From the NCBI RefSeq assembly GCF_900172295.1, contig NZ_FWFL01000001.1:558001-622000 (forward strand): a stretch of 64,000 bases of DNA, read 5' to 3'. A model generated the notes under the pieces. The model was not told the DNA's origin, searched no databases, and saw only the letters and a list, made by a program, of their open reading frames with translations. Source of the DNA: Roseovarius litorisediminis. GTDB taxonomy: Bacteria; Pseudomonadota; Alphaproteobacteria; Rhodobacterales; Rhodobacteraceae. Within the stretch, counting starts at the first letter, position 1, and every line of letters begins with the position of its first letter. The position numbers and the translations under genes were made by a program. This document shows positions 8,478 to 17,414 of this stretch, one piece after another.

Positions 8478-9785
8478 TCAAAAGCCCTCTGACATAATCG
8501 ACGGCTCGCGTCTTGCGGGGCACGCCGGCAACGGGCAAATTCTGCAATTGACACCAACATCCCGAACCGTTTCCGTTCTAGATTCGGGATCATCCGGCAA
8601 AATTAACATATGTGCCGAAACCAGTTGCGGTTGCGTGAACGATCCGCGTCCCACCTTTTCTGCCACCGCCAGCGCCTGAACCGCTTCGGCCCCCCTGCCC
8701 GCTTGCCTCAAACGCACGCGGATTGGCGTCAATATCTGGCCCAGGACCTGAAACAATGGCCAAAGGGCGCAAGCGCCCGCATTTCGGGGAACTGAAAAAC
8801 TTGGAAATGGCTTGCGAAAGGTCAAGGACCCGGACCCATCACAAACCACCAATCCTATCGGTCCGACCTCGTTTTCGGGCAGGGTTGCAAGCCTGCGAAA
8901 AACCCGCGCCATGTTGGTGTCAAAGGTCCTGGCTAGGCTTTCGGGGTTCAGGCCCACTTTATTTATCTCAACCATGACATCACGAAGGGGCAATTTCCGA
9001 GCATCCTCCTCGTACCTTAAAAGTACTTCCTTCGTCAGCTTGCGGGCGGCTTCAGATACCATTGTATTGTCACCTGCAAGCAAAGCTTCTGCAGCCTCGC
9101 CCGCAGATTCTGTCTCCAGTTCCGGAAAATGATACCCGTGGTCCGCCAGAAACGCGTGCATCTCGTCCTGTGGTGATTTGATTTCTGCCTGAGTGTTCGG
9201 GGCCGCTTCAAGATAGCGCACCAACGCTTCGGCACCCTCGGCCAGTCTGCTGCTTTCTTCGTTAATGTTACGATGAAAACGGTTCTGCCACTCGGGCTCC
9301 AGCGACTTGGTCTCGACAAGAATGGACGAGCTTGCGCGTATCGCAGTCACGGTCGAGATGACCTCGTGCAGGGAATCCGACAGGTAAGGGTCATGCGCCA
9401 ATCTGTCCGTCAGGGTTTCGACCGTTCGCTCCAGTTCCTGAGACCTCCGAAACTGTTTGACCAGCAAATGCGCCCACCCCGGAAAACGTCCCGCTAATTC
9501 TTCGGTGCGGGAAAGCTCGGGGCCGTCGCCCTCACTTTCACCTGCGGCCTCCTTCAGCCCGTTCAGCAATGTCGCCTCGGCGCCTTCGGATAACAATGAT
9601 GGCTCTACCTCAAGAACCTCGGCAAGCTTCAAAAGGGTTTTCCCACCGATTCTGCGCCGGTTATGCTCGATCAAGTTGAGGTAAGAAGGTGAAATTCCCA
9701 CTTCTTTGGCAAGCGCGGATTGGCGAATGCCACTCAAAATCCTGCGTTCACGTATTCTTGTACCGATAATCGTGCTCTCAGACAT
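8478..9785 (-). CDS. XRE-type regulator of the short-chain fatty acyl-CoA (ScfR) type with a DHp-like middle segment
   Basis: 435 residues. Residues 7-65 are an XRE helix-turn-helix (GTRIRERRILSGIRQSALAKEVGISPSYLN in two parts). The C-terminal third ends in a cysteine cluster CRICPLPACPARREPS, like the C-terminal domain of ScfR/RamB-type regulators, which respond to acyl-CoA or short-chain acid metabolism. The middle (about 135-195) contains SLHEVISTVTAIR (H140, E141) followed by NINEESSRLAEGAEALVRYL. This lines up residue for residue with a histidine-kinase H box and its second helix. I do not see the usual IrrE-like peptidase motif. It lies upstream of the receiver and kinase genes and divergent from the importer operon, which it probably regulates. 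Confidence 0.88.
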   Translation of the reverse strand: MSESTIIGTRIRERRILSGIRQSALAKEVGISPSYLNLIEHNRRRIGGKTLLKLAEVLEVEPSLLSEGAEATLLNGLKEAAGESEGDGPELSRTEELAGRFPGWAHLLVKQFRRSQELERTVETLTDRLAHDPYLSDSLHEVISTVTAIRASSSILVETKSLEPEWQNRFHRNINEESSRLAEGAEALVRYLEAAPNTQAEIKSPQDEMHAFLADHGYHFPELETESAGEAAEALLAGDNTMVSEAARKLTKEVLLRYEEDARKLPLRDVMVEINKVGLNPESLARTFDTNMARVFRRLATLPENEVGPIGLVVCDGSGSLTFRKPFPSFSVPRNAGACALWPLFQVLGQILTPIRVRLRQAGRGAEAVQALAVAEKVGRGSFTQPQLVSAHMLILPDDPESRTETVRDVGVNCRICPLPACPARREPSIMSEGF

Positions 9786-9876
9786 TTACAAATTCCTTGC
9801 GATTCACGCGACTTCCGTTAATTCAGGAAATTTTTTTACAAAACAAACCATGGGTCTGTATATTTTTTTACACAAA
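9785..9876. promoter_or_regulatory. repeated TTTACAAA boxes in the divergent XRE-importer promoter region
   Basis: The 219 bases between the XRE start codon (9785) and the importer start (10005) contain TTTACAAA at 9785-9792 (overlapping the XRE start) and 9835-9842. A related TTTACACAAA lies at 9867-9876. The last two sit in parallel T-tract contexts (from 9831 and from 9863), 32 bases apart, about three helical turns. ScfR-family regulators such as PccR of Rhodobacter sphaeroides are known to bind paired TTTGCAAA motifs, so these are good operator candidates for the XRE protein encoded next door. The importer has a clear GGGAGG site at 9993-9998. Confidence 0.5.
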
Positions 9877-10004
9877 TATTGTTTGGTTAAAAGCAGTTGT
9901 TGCGAAATTTTCTTACCCATTGGCATAATGACCCAGCACATCTGTGTTATCTGGAGAGGCGCAGAGGAGGCCCTCTCCAAGAATTTCTCAATGGGAGGGT
10001 ATCT

Positions 10005-11351
10005 ATGTCCAAATCTAACTTCACTCGTCGCGGGCTACTGAAAACCAGTGCAATTGCTGGTGCAGGCGTGGCCATGCCGACGATTTTTACGGCTTCTTCT
10101 GCAGCAGCCTACACCAATGAACCCACGGGTAGCGGCGTCACCCTGGGCTTCAACGTACCGCAAACAGGCCCCTATGCCGAAGAAGGCATGGATGAGCTGC
10201 GCGCGCAGGAACTTGCAGTTCAGCACCTGAACGGCGAAGGCGACGGTGGCATGATGAACACCTTCAGCTCGAAAGCGCTCAAGGGCAACGGCATTCTGGG
10301 CAACAAGGTCAAGTTCGTGACCGGCGACACGCAAACCAAATCAGACGCTGCACGTGCATCGGCCAAGTCGATGATTGAAAAAGACGGCGCAATCATGATC
10401 AACGGCGGTTCGTCCTCGGGCGTGGCTGTTGCTGTTCAGGGTCTCTGCCAAGAGGCTGGCGTTATCTTCATGGCGGGCCTGACCCACTCGAACGACACCA
10501 CCGGTAAAGACAAGAAGGCTAACGGGTTCCGTCACTTCTTTAACGCCTACATGTCGGGTGCCGCGCTGGCCCCGGTTCTGGCAAACGCGTACGGCAAAGA
10601 CCGTCGCGCCTATCACCTGACAGCAGACTACACCTGGGGCTGGACTCAGCAGGCGTCGATGCAGGCTGCAACCGAAGCCATGGGTTGGGAAACCGTCAAC
10701 AACGTTTTGACACCGCTGGCCTCGACCGACTTCTCGTCCTATATCGCGCCGGTTCTGAACTCGGGCGCCGATGTTCTGGTTCTGAACCACTACGGCGGCA
10801 ACATGGTAAACTCGCTGACCAACGCGGTTCAGTTCGGCCTTCAGGACAAGATGGTCAACGGTAAACAGTTCGAAATCGTTGTTCCGCTCTATTCGGAGTT
10901 GATGGCAGCGGGTGCTGGCGAAAACGTGCAAGGCGTTATCGGTTCGATGAACTGGAACTGGCAACTGCAGGATGAAGGCACCAAAGCCTTTGTTAAATCC
11001 TTCGGTGAAAAATATGGCCGTCCGCCCTCGAACTCGGCGCACACCTGCTATGTGCAGACCCTGCTTTATGCGGATGCATGCGAACGTGCTGGCACATTCA
11101 ACCCCTGCGGTGTTGCAGAAGCTCTGGAAGGGTTTGAATTCGATGGTCTGGGCAATGGTCCGACCCTTTACCGTGCTGATGATCACCAGTGCTTCAAAGA
11201 CGTGCTGGTCATGAAAGGTAAAGAAAACCCGACCAACCAGTACGACACACTGGAAATCGTCGAGGTGACACCGCGCGCCCAAGTGGAATACGCGCCGGAT
11301 CATCCGATGTTTGCTGGTGGGGAACTGGGCAAGTGTAACCCAGGCGCCTAA
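10005..11351 (+). CDS. ABC importer substrate-binding protein (type I periplasmic, Tat-exported)
   Basis: 448 residues, starting at the ATG at 10005 with GGGAGG upstream. The N-terminus carries a twin-arginine signal (FTRRGLLKTSAIAGAG) ending near ASSAAA, so the protein is exported folded. The mature part is a type I periplasmic binding fold of the branched-chain amino acid/urea class (GVTLGFNVPQTGPYAEEGMD; MINGGSSSGVAVAVQ; DYTWGWTQQ). It is first in an operon with two permeases, two ATPases and acetyl-CoA synthetase. The ligand cannot be read from sequence; the context (ScfR-type regulator, acs) points to a short-chain acid or a compound yielding acetate. Confidence 0.9.
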   Translation: MSKSNFTRRGLLKTSAIAGAGVAMPTIFTASSAAAYTNEPTGSGVTLGFNVPQTGPYAEEGMDELRAQELAVQHLNGEGDGGMMNTFSSKALKGNGILGNKVKFVTGDTQTKSDAARASAKSMIEKDGAIMINGGSSSGVAVAVQGLCQEAGVIFMAGLTHSNDTTGKDKKANGFRHFFNAYMSGAALAPVLANAYGKDRRAYHLTADYTWGWTQQASMQAATEAMGWETVNNVLTPLASTDFSSYIAPVLNSGADVLVLNHYGGNMVNSLTNAVQFGLQDKMVNGKQFEIVVPLYSELMAAGAGENVQGVIGSMNWNWQLQDEGTKAFVKSFGEKYGRPPSNSAHTCYVQTLLYADACERAGTFNPCGVAEALEGFEFDGLGNGPTLYRADDHQCFKDVLVMKGKENPTNQYDTLEIVEVTPRAQVEYAPDHPMFAGGELGKCNPGA

Positions 11352-11363
11352 ACCCTATGGTTT

Positions 11364-11386
11364 CGGCCGCGCGCTATGCGCGGCCG
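11364..11386 (+). terminator. GC-rich hairpin between binding-protein and permease genes
   Basis: CGGCCGCG (11364-11371) pairs perfectly with CGCGGCCG (11379-11386) around a 7-base loop and is followed only by TTTC. Such a hairpin after a binding-protein gene typically attenuates read-through or protects the 3' end of the upstream message, so that more binding protein than permease is made. The first permease gene starts about 60 bases later with no other promoter obvious. Confidence 0.6.
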
Positions 11387-11444
11387 TTTCCCTACCGTAA
11401 ATAATTAAATTACGGCTACTTTTCTTAACCCACGGGTGGGAACA

Positions 11445-12476
11445 ATGGACGCAGTCATCCTTCAAATTCTCAACGGGCTCGACAAGGGCTCGGCCTATGC
11501 GCTGATCGCGCTTGGGCTTACTTTGATTTTCGGCACGCTTGGCGTGGTGAACTTTGCCCACGGGGCACTGTTCATGATTGGCGCTTTCTGCGCGGTCTCT
11601 TTGTCAAAGATTCTTAACCTCAGCTTCGAAACCATCGATGAAACCCAGACCGACTTTCTGGGTAATCCGCTTAAGGTTAAGACAGCCTATATCGAAAGCT
11701 GGTTCGGACCCGAACTTGGGGCCAGCATCATCGACTGGGCGGTCCCGCTTGCGATTCTGTTTTCCATTCCCATCATGATCGGTATCGGCTTCATTATGGA
11801 GCGCGGTCTGATCAAGCATTTCTACAAACGCCCCCATGCCGACCAAATCCTGGTGACCTTCGGGCTGGCAATTGTGATGCAGGAAATCATCAAGCATTAC
11901 TACGGCGCCAACCCGATACCTACTCCGGCACCGGACGTATTTAAAGGCAGCTTTGATTTCGGCACGCTTTTGGGCTTTGATCCAAACGTGATTATCTATC
12001 CGTACTGGCGGCTGGTCTACTTCGCCTTTGCGGCAGTGATCATCGGGACGGTGTTTGCCTTCCTTCAATTTACCACCTTTGGCATGGTCGTACGCGCAGG
12101 GATGGCTGACCGGGAAACCGTTGGGCTTCTGGGCATCAACATCGACAAGCGCTTTACCATCATGTTTGGAATTGCGGCCGCAGTGGCCGGGCTTGCCGGG
12201 GTCATGTACGCGCCGATAAACTCTCCCAACTATCACATGGGAATGGATTTCCTCGTGCTTAGTTTCGTGGTTGTCGTTGTTGGCGGCATGGGGTCCTTAC
12301 CCGGGGCCGTCGCCGCAGGGTTTCTTCTGGGCATCCTGGAAAGTTTCGCCTCCATGAACGAGATCAAATCGCTGCTTCCGGGCATCGACCAGATCATCAT
12401 TTATGTCGTCGCAATTATCATTCTACTGACACGTCCGCGTGGCCTGATGGGCCGCAAGGGCGTGATGGAGGACTAA
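11445..12476 (+). CDS. ABC importer permease, LivH-like
   Basis: 343 residues from the ATG at 11445; an in-frame GTG at 11436 is the alternative. It is a polytopic permease of the LivH/UrtB class with the typical opening (DKGSAYALIALGLTLIFGTL and VNFAHGALFMIGAF) and the cytoplasmic coupling region GMVVRAGMADRETVGLLGIN. Compared with compact LivH proteins, it carries an extra hydrophilic loop (about residues 60-95) before the third helix. It forms the inner-membrane channel with the LivM-like protein, whose gene follows after 3 bases. Confidence 0.92.
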   Translation: MDAVILQILNGLDKGSAYALIALGLTLIFGTLGVVNFAHGALFMIGAFCAVSLSKILNLSFETIDETQTDFLGNPLKVKTAYIESWFGPELGASIIDWAVPLAILFSIPIMIGIGFIMERGLIKHFYKRPHADQILVTFGLAIVMQEIIKHYYGANPIPTPAPDVFKGSFDFGTLLGFDPNVIIYPYWRLVYFAFAAVIIGTVFAFLQFTTFGMVVRAGMADRETVGLLGINIDKRFTIMFGIAAAVAGLAGVMYAPINSPNYHMGMDFLVLSFVVVVVGGMGSLPGAVAAGFLLGILESFASMNEIKSLLPGIDQIIIYVVAIIILLTRPRGLMGRKGVMED

Positions 12477-12479
12477 GCC

Positions 12480-13673
12480 ATGTTAGGTCTGAACAAACAC
12501 GACATGAAAATGCTGCTGATCGTTGCAGCTTTGGCCATGCTGGCGCCATTCCTGCTTAACCCGTTCCCCACGGACAGCGCCATGGCGCAGTTCAATGCGG
12601 GCTACCCGGACCTGATGCAGCGTTTTGTGATCTTCGGGATCTTCGCCATCGGCTTCAACATCCTTTTTGGCCTGACCGGTTATCTCTCTTTTGGTCACGC
12701 CGCCTTCCTTGGGGTCGGCAGCTATTCGACGGTATGGATGTTCAAACTGCTGGACTACAACATTGTTCCAGGGATCATCCTTAGTGTAATCGTGGCCGGG
12801 CTTTTCGCGGTCGTGATCGGGTATGTCAGTCTGCGGCGCTCGGGCATCTATTTCTCGATCCTGACACTGGCTTTTGCTCAAATGAGCTTTAACCTCGCCT
12901 ATTCGGTTCTGACACCGATCACCAACGGCGAAACCGGCTTGCAGGTCTATACATCTGATCCACAGTATCTGATCGACGACTGGGAAACCGTTCCGCACCT
13001 TTTTGGCCTGGTCGAGATGCGCTCTACCTACACAATGGAACTGGGCGCATGGTCGTTCGATTTCAATGCAGGTTACTACCTCTGTGCAGTTCTGATGGTA
13101 TTGATGTTCTATCTCTCGATACGCATCTTCCGCTCGCCCTTCGGTATGATGCTGCGGGCCGTCAAATCCAACCAGACCCGGATGAACTATACGGGTCTGA
13201 ACGCCAAACCCTATACACTGGCCGCTTTTGTGATTTCCGGTATGTATGCCGGTCTGGCTGGAGGTCTGCTTGCTTCGATGGACCCTCTGGCCGGCGCTGA
13301 ACGGATGCAGTGGACCGCGTCAGGCGAGGTTGTTCTTATGACTATCCTTGGCGGTGCTGGTACATTGATAGGCCCCGTCGTAGGTGCAGGTTTCATCAAA
13401 TATTTCGAGAATATCTTTTCGAAAATCAATGAGAACGTTCTTCATGAATGGTTTGGCTTCCTGCCCGACGGACTTGAAAACGCCGTTGTCTGGGTTGTTG
13501 AACATTTCGTTGGCTCCGGCTGGCACCTGACCCTTGGCGTGCTTTTCATGATGGTCGTGATCTTCCTGCCCGGCGGGCTGGTTGAAGGCGGTCAACGAAT
13601 AATGCGCATGCTCCGTGGTAAAAAATCCGACAACGACGCGGAAAAAACCACTCAATCCACCCCTGCGGAATAA
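12480..13673 (+). CDS. ABC importer permease, LivM-like
   Basis: 397 residues. A LivM/UrtC-class permease with the conserved segments [21 protein letters not shown] and [19 protein letters not shown], and the ATPase-contact region [21 protein letters not shown] periplasmic loop of about 50 residues ([20 protein letters not shown]...) is longer than in minimal LivM. A charged C-terminal tail ([15 protein letters not shown]) ends the protein. It starts 3 bases after the preceding permease and is followed by the first ATPase after 12 bases, so the subunits are co-translated. Confidence 0.92.
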   Translation: MLGLNKHDMKMLLIVAALAMLAPFLLNPFPTDSAMAQFNAGYPDLMQRFVIFGIFAIGFNILFGLTGYLSFGHAAFLGVGSYSTVWMFKLLDYNIVPGIILSVIVAGLFAVVIGYVSLRRSGIYFSILTLAFAQMSFNLAYSVLTPITNGETGLQVYTSDPQYLIDDWETVPHLFGLVEMRSTYTMELGAWSFDFNAGYYLCAVLMVLMFYLSIRIFRSPFGMMLRAVKSNQTRMNYTGLNAKPYTLAAFVISGMYAGLAGGLLASMDPLAGAERMQWTASGEVVLMTILGGAGTLIGPVVGAGFIKYFENIFSKINENVLHEWFGFLPDGLENAVVWVVEHFVGSGWHLTLGVLFMMVVIFLPGGLVEGGQRIMRMLRGKKSDNDAEKTTQSTPAE

Positions 13674-13685
13674 GGAGACTGAACA

Positions 13686-14441
13686 ATGGGTATCCTTGAA
13701 GTCAAAAACGTAAACAAACGTTTCGGCGGTCTGCAGGCCCTGGGCGATGTAAACCTCAGCGTTGAAGAAAACAGCGTTCACGCCATCATTGGTCCAAACG
13801 GCGCCGGCAAATCCACGCTGCTGAACGTTCTGATCGGCAAGCTTATTCCCGATACAGGCTCGGTCATGTTTGACGGCCAATCGGTATTGGGTCGCAAACC
13901 TTTCGAGATCTGTCAGATGGGTATTTCCCGCGTTTTTCAGACCCCCGAAATCTTTGGTGACCTGACCGTGCTGGAAAACATGATGATCCCGATCTTTGCC
14001 AAGCGCGACGGCGCCTTTCGGATGCACGCCGTGGAAAGCACCGCAAACGAGAAAGAGATCATCGAACAGGCGGAACATATGCTGGAAAGCCTGAACATGG
14101 CTGATCAGCGGCACGATCACTCTGCCTCAATGTCGCGCGGCAACAAGCGCCGACTCGAGATCGGCATGTGTCTTTCGCAAAATCCGCGGCTCTTGCTGCT
14201 GGACGAACCGACAGCGGGCATGGCACGCGCCGATACCAACAACACCATCGACCTGCTGAAGCAGATCAAGGACGAGCGTGACATTACCATCGCGATCATC
14301 GAACACGACATGCACGTGGTTTTCAGCCTTGCTGAACGGATCACCGTTTTGGCACAGGGTTCACCGTTGGTCGAAGACACGCCGGATAAAATCAGGGGTC
14401 ATCCCAAAGTGCGCGAAGCGTATCTTGGTGAATCGGCTTAA
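13686..14441 (+). CDS. ABC importer ATPase, LivG-like, with unusual signature motif
   Basis: 251 residues. Walker A is GPNGAGKST, Walker B is RLLLLDEPTAGM, and the H-loop region is IIEHDMHVVF, so the ATPase core is complete. The signature motif is SRGNKRRLEIG where LivG proteins normally read LSxGxxRxLEI, so the second residue of the LSGGQ consensus family is kept but the glycine pair is broken. This may be a subfamily trait. It drives import through the two upstream permeases and pairs with the following ATPase, whose gene starts 14 bases later. Confidence 0.92.
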   Translation: MGILEVKNVNKRFGGLQALGDVNLSVEENSVHAIIGPNGAGKSTLLNVLIGKLIPDTGSVMFDGQSVLGRKPFEICQMGISRVFQTPEIFGDLTVLENMMIPIFAKRDGAFRMHAVESTANEKEIIEQAEHMLESLNMADQRHDHSASMSRGNKRRLEIGMCLSQNPRLLLLDEPTAGMARADTNNTIDLLKQIKDERDITIAIIEHDMHVVFSLAERITVLAQGSPLVEDTPDKIRGHPKVREAYLGESA

Positions 14442-14455
14442 AAGGGAATACGAAC

Positions 14456-15211
14456 ATGAACGTCAAACCAGACTTTTCAAAAGGCCACAGCCACGCCGAG
14501 ACCGCCCCTGCCTTTCTTTCGGTATGGGATATGCAATCCTATTACGGCGAAAGCTACATCGTTCAGGGCATCAGCTTTAATGTGCACGAGGGTGAAATTC
14601 TGGCCCTGCTGGGCCGTAACGGCGCGGGCAAGACCACCACGCTTCGCTCGATTGCCAGGATGGATGACCCTCAGCTTCAGCATGGCGAGATCTGGCTGGA
14701 TCACCAGCCCTTGCACACCATGAAAAGCCACGAGGCCGCCGCCGCAGGTATCGGCCTGGTGCCCGAAGATCGCTGCATTATTCCCGGCCTCTCGGTCGAG
14801 GAAAACCTGCAATTGGCCCAGATCGCGCCGCCCATTGGCTGGTCACTAGATCGTTTGTACGAGTTGTTTCCGCGTTTGAAAGAACGCCGCACCCAAGAGG
14901 GTGTGACCCTGTCAGGTGGCGAACAACAGATGCTGGCCGTGGCCCGGGCGCTTGCGCGCGACATCAAGGTTCTGCTCCTGGACGAGCCCTACGAAGGTCT
15001 GGCCCCGGTGATCGTGGACGAGATTGAAAAAACCCTGCGCGTTATCAAAGAGCAGGGCATCACCACTGTCATTGTCGAACAAAACGCCGTGCGGGCTCTG
15101 GAACTGGCTGACCGGGCGGTTATCCTTGATACCGGCGGAATCGTTTTTGACGGCACCGCTGCCGAAGTTCTGGAGAACGAAGAACTGCGCGCTGAATATT
15201 TGGCCATCTAA
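14456..15211 (+). CDS. ABC importer ATPase, LivF-like
   Basis: 251 residues. Walker A is [10 protein letters not shown], the signature is canonical ([15 protein letters not shown]), Walker B is [11 protein letters not shown], and the LivF-type VEQN replaces the H-loop. An N-terminal extension of about 20 residues ([16 protein letters not shown]) precedes the ATPase fold; it contains two histidines and has no known role. It forms the heterodimeric motor with the LivG-like ATPase. The next gene, acs, starts about 85 bases later in the same direction with no clear terminator between. Confidence 0.92.
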   Translation: MNVKPDFSKGHSHAETAPAFLSVWDMQSYYGESYIVQGISFNVHEGEILALLGRNGAGKTTTLRSIARMDDPQLQHGEIWLDHQPLHTMKSHEAAAAGIGLVPEDRCIIPGLSVEENLQLAQIAPPIGWSLDRLYELFPRLKERRTQEGVTLSGGEQQMLAVARALARDIKVLLLDEPYEGLAPVIVDEIEKTLRVIKEQGITTVIVEQNAVRALELADRAVILDTGGIVFDGTAAEVLENEELRAEYLAI

Positions 15212-15296
15212 GCCGGATTTGCCCGCTCGCTATCTTGATATACGTTTGGCGGGCGGGCTACTAAACTTTGACAGACCCATGATGAGAAGGTCCGAC

Positions 15297-17243
15297 ATGT
15301 CCGATAAAACCTATCCCCCCTCCGCCGAATTCTCCGCGAACGCCCATATCGACGCGGCCAGATACAAAGATATGTACGCTGCCTCGATCAATGATCCGGA
15401 CGCGTTCTGGGGTGAGCAGGGCAAGCGCATCGACTGGATCAAACCCTATACCCAGGTCAAGGATGTCAACTATGATTTCGGCAATGTATCAATCAACTGG
15501 TATGCAGACGGCACGCTGAACGTTTCTGCCAACTGTATTGACCGGCATCTCGCAAACCGCGGCGATCAGACTGCCATCATCTGGGAGCCCGACGATCCCA
15601 ACGATGCCGCCCGGCACATCACCTATCGGGAATTGCATGAAAATACCTGCCGTATGGCCAACGTCCTCAGGGATCTTGGCGTCGGGAAAGGCGACCGGGT
15701 TGTTCTGTACCTGCCAATGATACCCGAGGCTGCCTACGCCATGTTGGCCTGTGCCCGTATTGGCGCGATACATTCTATCGTGTTCGCGGGCTTTTCGCCC
15801 GACGCGCTTGGTGCAAGGATCAACGGGTCGGACGCCAAGGTGGTGATCACCGCCGACGAGGCCCCACGTGGCGGGCGCAAGACCGCGCTCAAATCCAACA
15901 CCGATGCGGCGCTTTTGCATTGCGATGACAGGGTAAAATGCCTTGTCGTCAAACGGACCGGCGGCCAGACCACCTGGACCGACCGCGATTATGACTGCAC
16001 CGCGCTGATGTCTGCCGCCGCGACAGAATGTACCCCCGAGGAGATGAACGCCGAAGATCCGCTGTTCATTCTCTACACCTCAGGCTCCACCGGCCAGCCC
16101 AAGGGTGTCGTGCACACTTCGGGCGGCTATCTTGTTTATGCTGCGATGACTCAGGAACTGGTCTTTGACTATCACGATGGTGATGTCTATTGGTGCACCG
16201 CCGATGTGGGCTGGGTCACCGGTCATAGCTATATCGTTTACGGCCCGCTGGCCAATGGTGCCACCACATTGATGTTTGAGGGCGTACCGACCTTTCCCGA
16301 CGCCAGCCGTTTCTGGCAGGTCTGCGAGAAACATAAAGTCAACCAGTTCTACACCGCACCAACAGCTTTGCGGGCCTTGATGGGCCAGGGCAATTCCTTT
16401 GTTGAAAAATGCGATCTTTCAGATCTCAAGGTTTTGGGCACCGTAGGCGAACCGATCAACCCCGAGGCCTGGAACTGGTACAACGAGGTAGTTGGCAAGG
16501 GCCGTTGCCCGATCGTCGATACCTGGTGGCAAACCGAAACCGGCGGTCACCTGATGACCCCCCTGCCCGGCGCCACCGCGACCAAGCCTGGCTCTTGCAC
16601 CCTGCCCTTTTTTGGGGTTCAGCCGGTCATTCTGGAACCGACAACCGGGGCAGAAATCACCACGACCGAGGCCGAAGGCGTGCTCTGCATCAAAGACAGT
16701 TGGCCGGGCCAGATGCGCACCGTCTACGGCGATCACGAGCGGTTCGAGAAGACATATTTCTCGGATTACAAAGGCTATTACTTCACCGGGGACGGATGCC
16801 GCCGCGATGCGGACGGCTATTACTGGATCACTGGCCGGGTTGATGACGTGATCAATGTTTCCGGCCACCGGATGGGCACCGCCGAAGTCGAAAGCGCGCT
16901 TGTGGCCCACGCAAAGGTCGCCGAGGCCGCCGTGGTTGGTTACCCGCATGACATCAAAGGTCAGGGCATCTATGCCTATGTCACCCTGATGAACGGGGTC
17001 GAGCCCACCGAAGAGCTTCGCAAGGAGCTTGAAAAATGGGTCCGGACCGAGATTGGCCCGATTGCCAAGCCGGACCTCATTCAATGGGCCCCTGGCCTAC
17101 CGAAAACCCGTTCCGGCAAGATCATGCGTCGTATCCTTCGCAAGATCGCCGAAAACGATTACGGCGCACTTGGGGACACCTCAACCCTGGCCGAGCCCGC
17201 CGTAGTAGATGACCTGATCGAAAACCGCATGAACCGGAGCTGA
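15297..17243 (+). CDS. acs: acetyl-CoA synthetase (AMP-forming)
   Basis: 648 residues, the usual Acs length. It activates acetate (and weakly propionate) to acyl-CoA via acyl-AMP. Visible motifs: P-loop-like [11 protein letters not shown], acyl pocket [10 protein letters not shown] (a tryptophan typical of acetyl-specific enzymes), YFTGDGC, the hinge [13 protein letters not shown], and the catalytic lysine near the end in [10 protein letters not shown], which is the site controlled by acetylation in Acs of other bacteria. The ATG at 15297 has AGAAGG 6 bases upstream. Its position after the importer suggests uptake and activation are co-expressed. Propionyl-CoA synthetase activity is an alternative. 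Confidence 0.95.
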   Translation: MSDKTYPPSAEFSANAHIDAARYKDMYAASINDPDAFWGEQGKRIDWIKPYTQVKDVNYDFGNVSINWYADGTLNVSANCIDRHLANRGDQTAIIWEPDDPNDAARHITYRELHENTCRMANVLRDLGVGKGDRVVLYLPMIPEAAYAMLACARIGAIHSIVFAGFSPDALGARINGSDAKVVITADEAPRGGRKTALKSNTDAALLHCDDRVKCLVVKRTGGQTTWTDRDYDCTALMSAAATECTPEEMNAEDPLFILYTSGSTGQPKGVVHTSGGYLVYAAMTQELVFDYHDGDVYWCTADVGWVTGHSYIVYGPLANGATTLMFEGVPTFPDASRFWQVCEKHKVNQFYTAPTALRALMGQGNSFVEKCDLSDLKVLGTVGEPINPEAWNWYNEVVGKGRCPIVDTWWQTETGGHLMTPLPGATATKPGSCTLPFFGVQPVILEPTTGAEITTTEAEGVLCIKDSWPGQMRTVYGDHERFEKTYFSDYKGYYFTGDGCRRDADGYYWITGRVDDVINVSGHRMGTAEVESALVAHAKVAEAAVVGYPHDIKGQGIYAYVTLMNGVEPTEELRKELEKWVRTEIGPIAKPDLIQWAPGLPKTRSGKIMRRILRKIAENDYGALGDTSTLAEPAVVDDLIENRMNRS

Positions 17244-17273
17244 CGTATTTAATTCATCCGTTTCAATTACTTC

Positions 17274-17306
17274 ACCCCGCAAGGCTCATCCTTGCGGGGT
17301 TTGTTT
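17274..17306 (+). terminator. rho-independent terminator after acs
   Basis: ACCCCGCAAGG (17274-17284) pairs perfectly with CCTTGCGGGGT (17290-17300) around a 5-base loop, followed by a T-rich tail TTTGTTTG. It starts 31 bases after the acs stop and ends the importer-acs transcription unit. The region from here to 17414 shows no other feature. Confidence 0.92.
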
Positions 17307-17414
17307 GCGACAGGCGGTCGCAAACAGGCAAGACATTCAATGTGCAACTAAGCAGCCTGTTCCGGATATTCCGCCAATTTCGGCGCGTATGGAATTTTTG
17401 GACCGTCGCAACTC

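Noticed and set aside
10341..11303. 320-codon open frame antisense to the substrate-binding protein gene
   Set aside because: It lies wholly inside a clear ABC binding-protein gene; its Cys/His/Arg-rich composition is that of an antisense shadow of GC-rich coding sequence.
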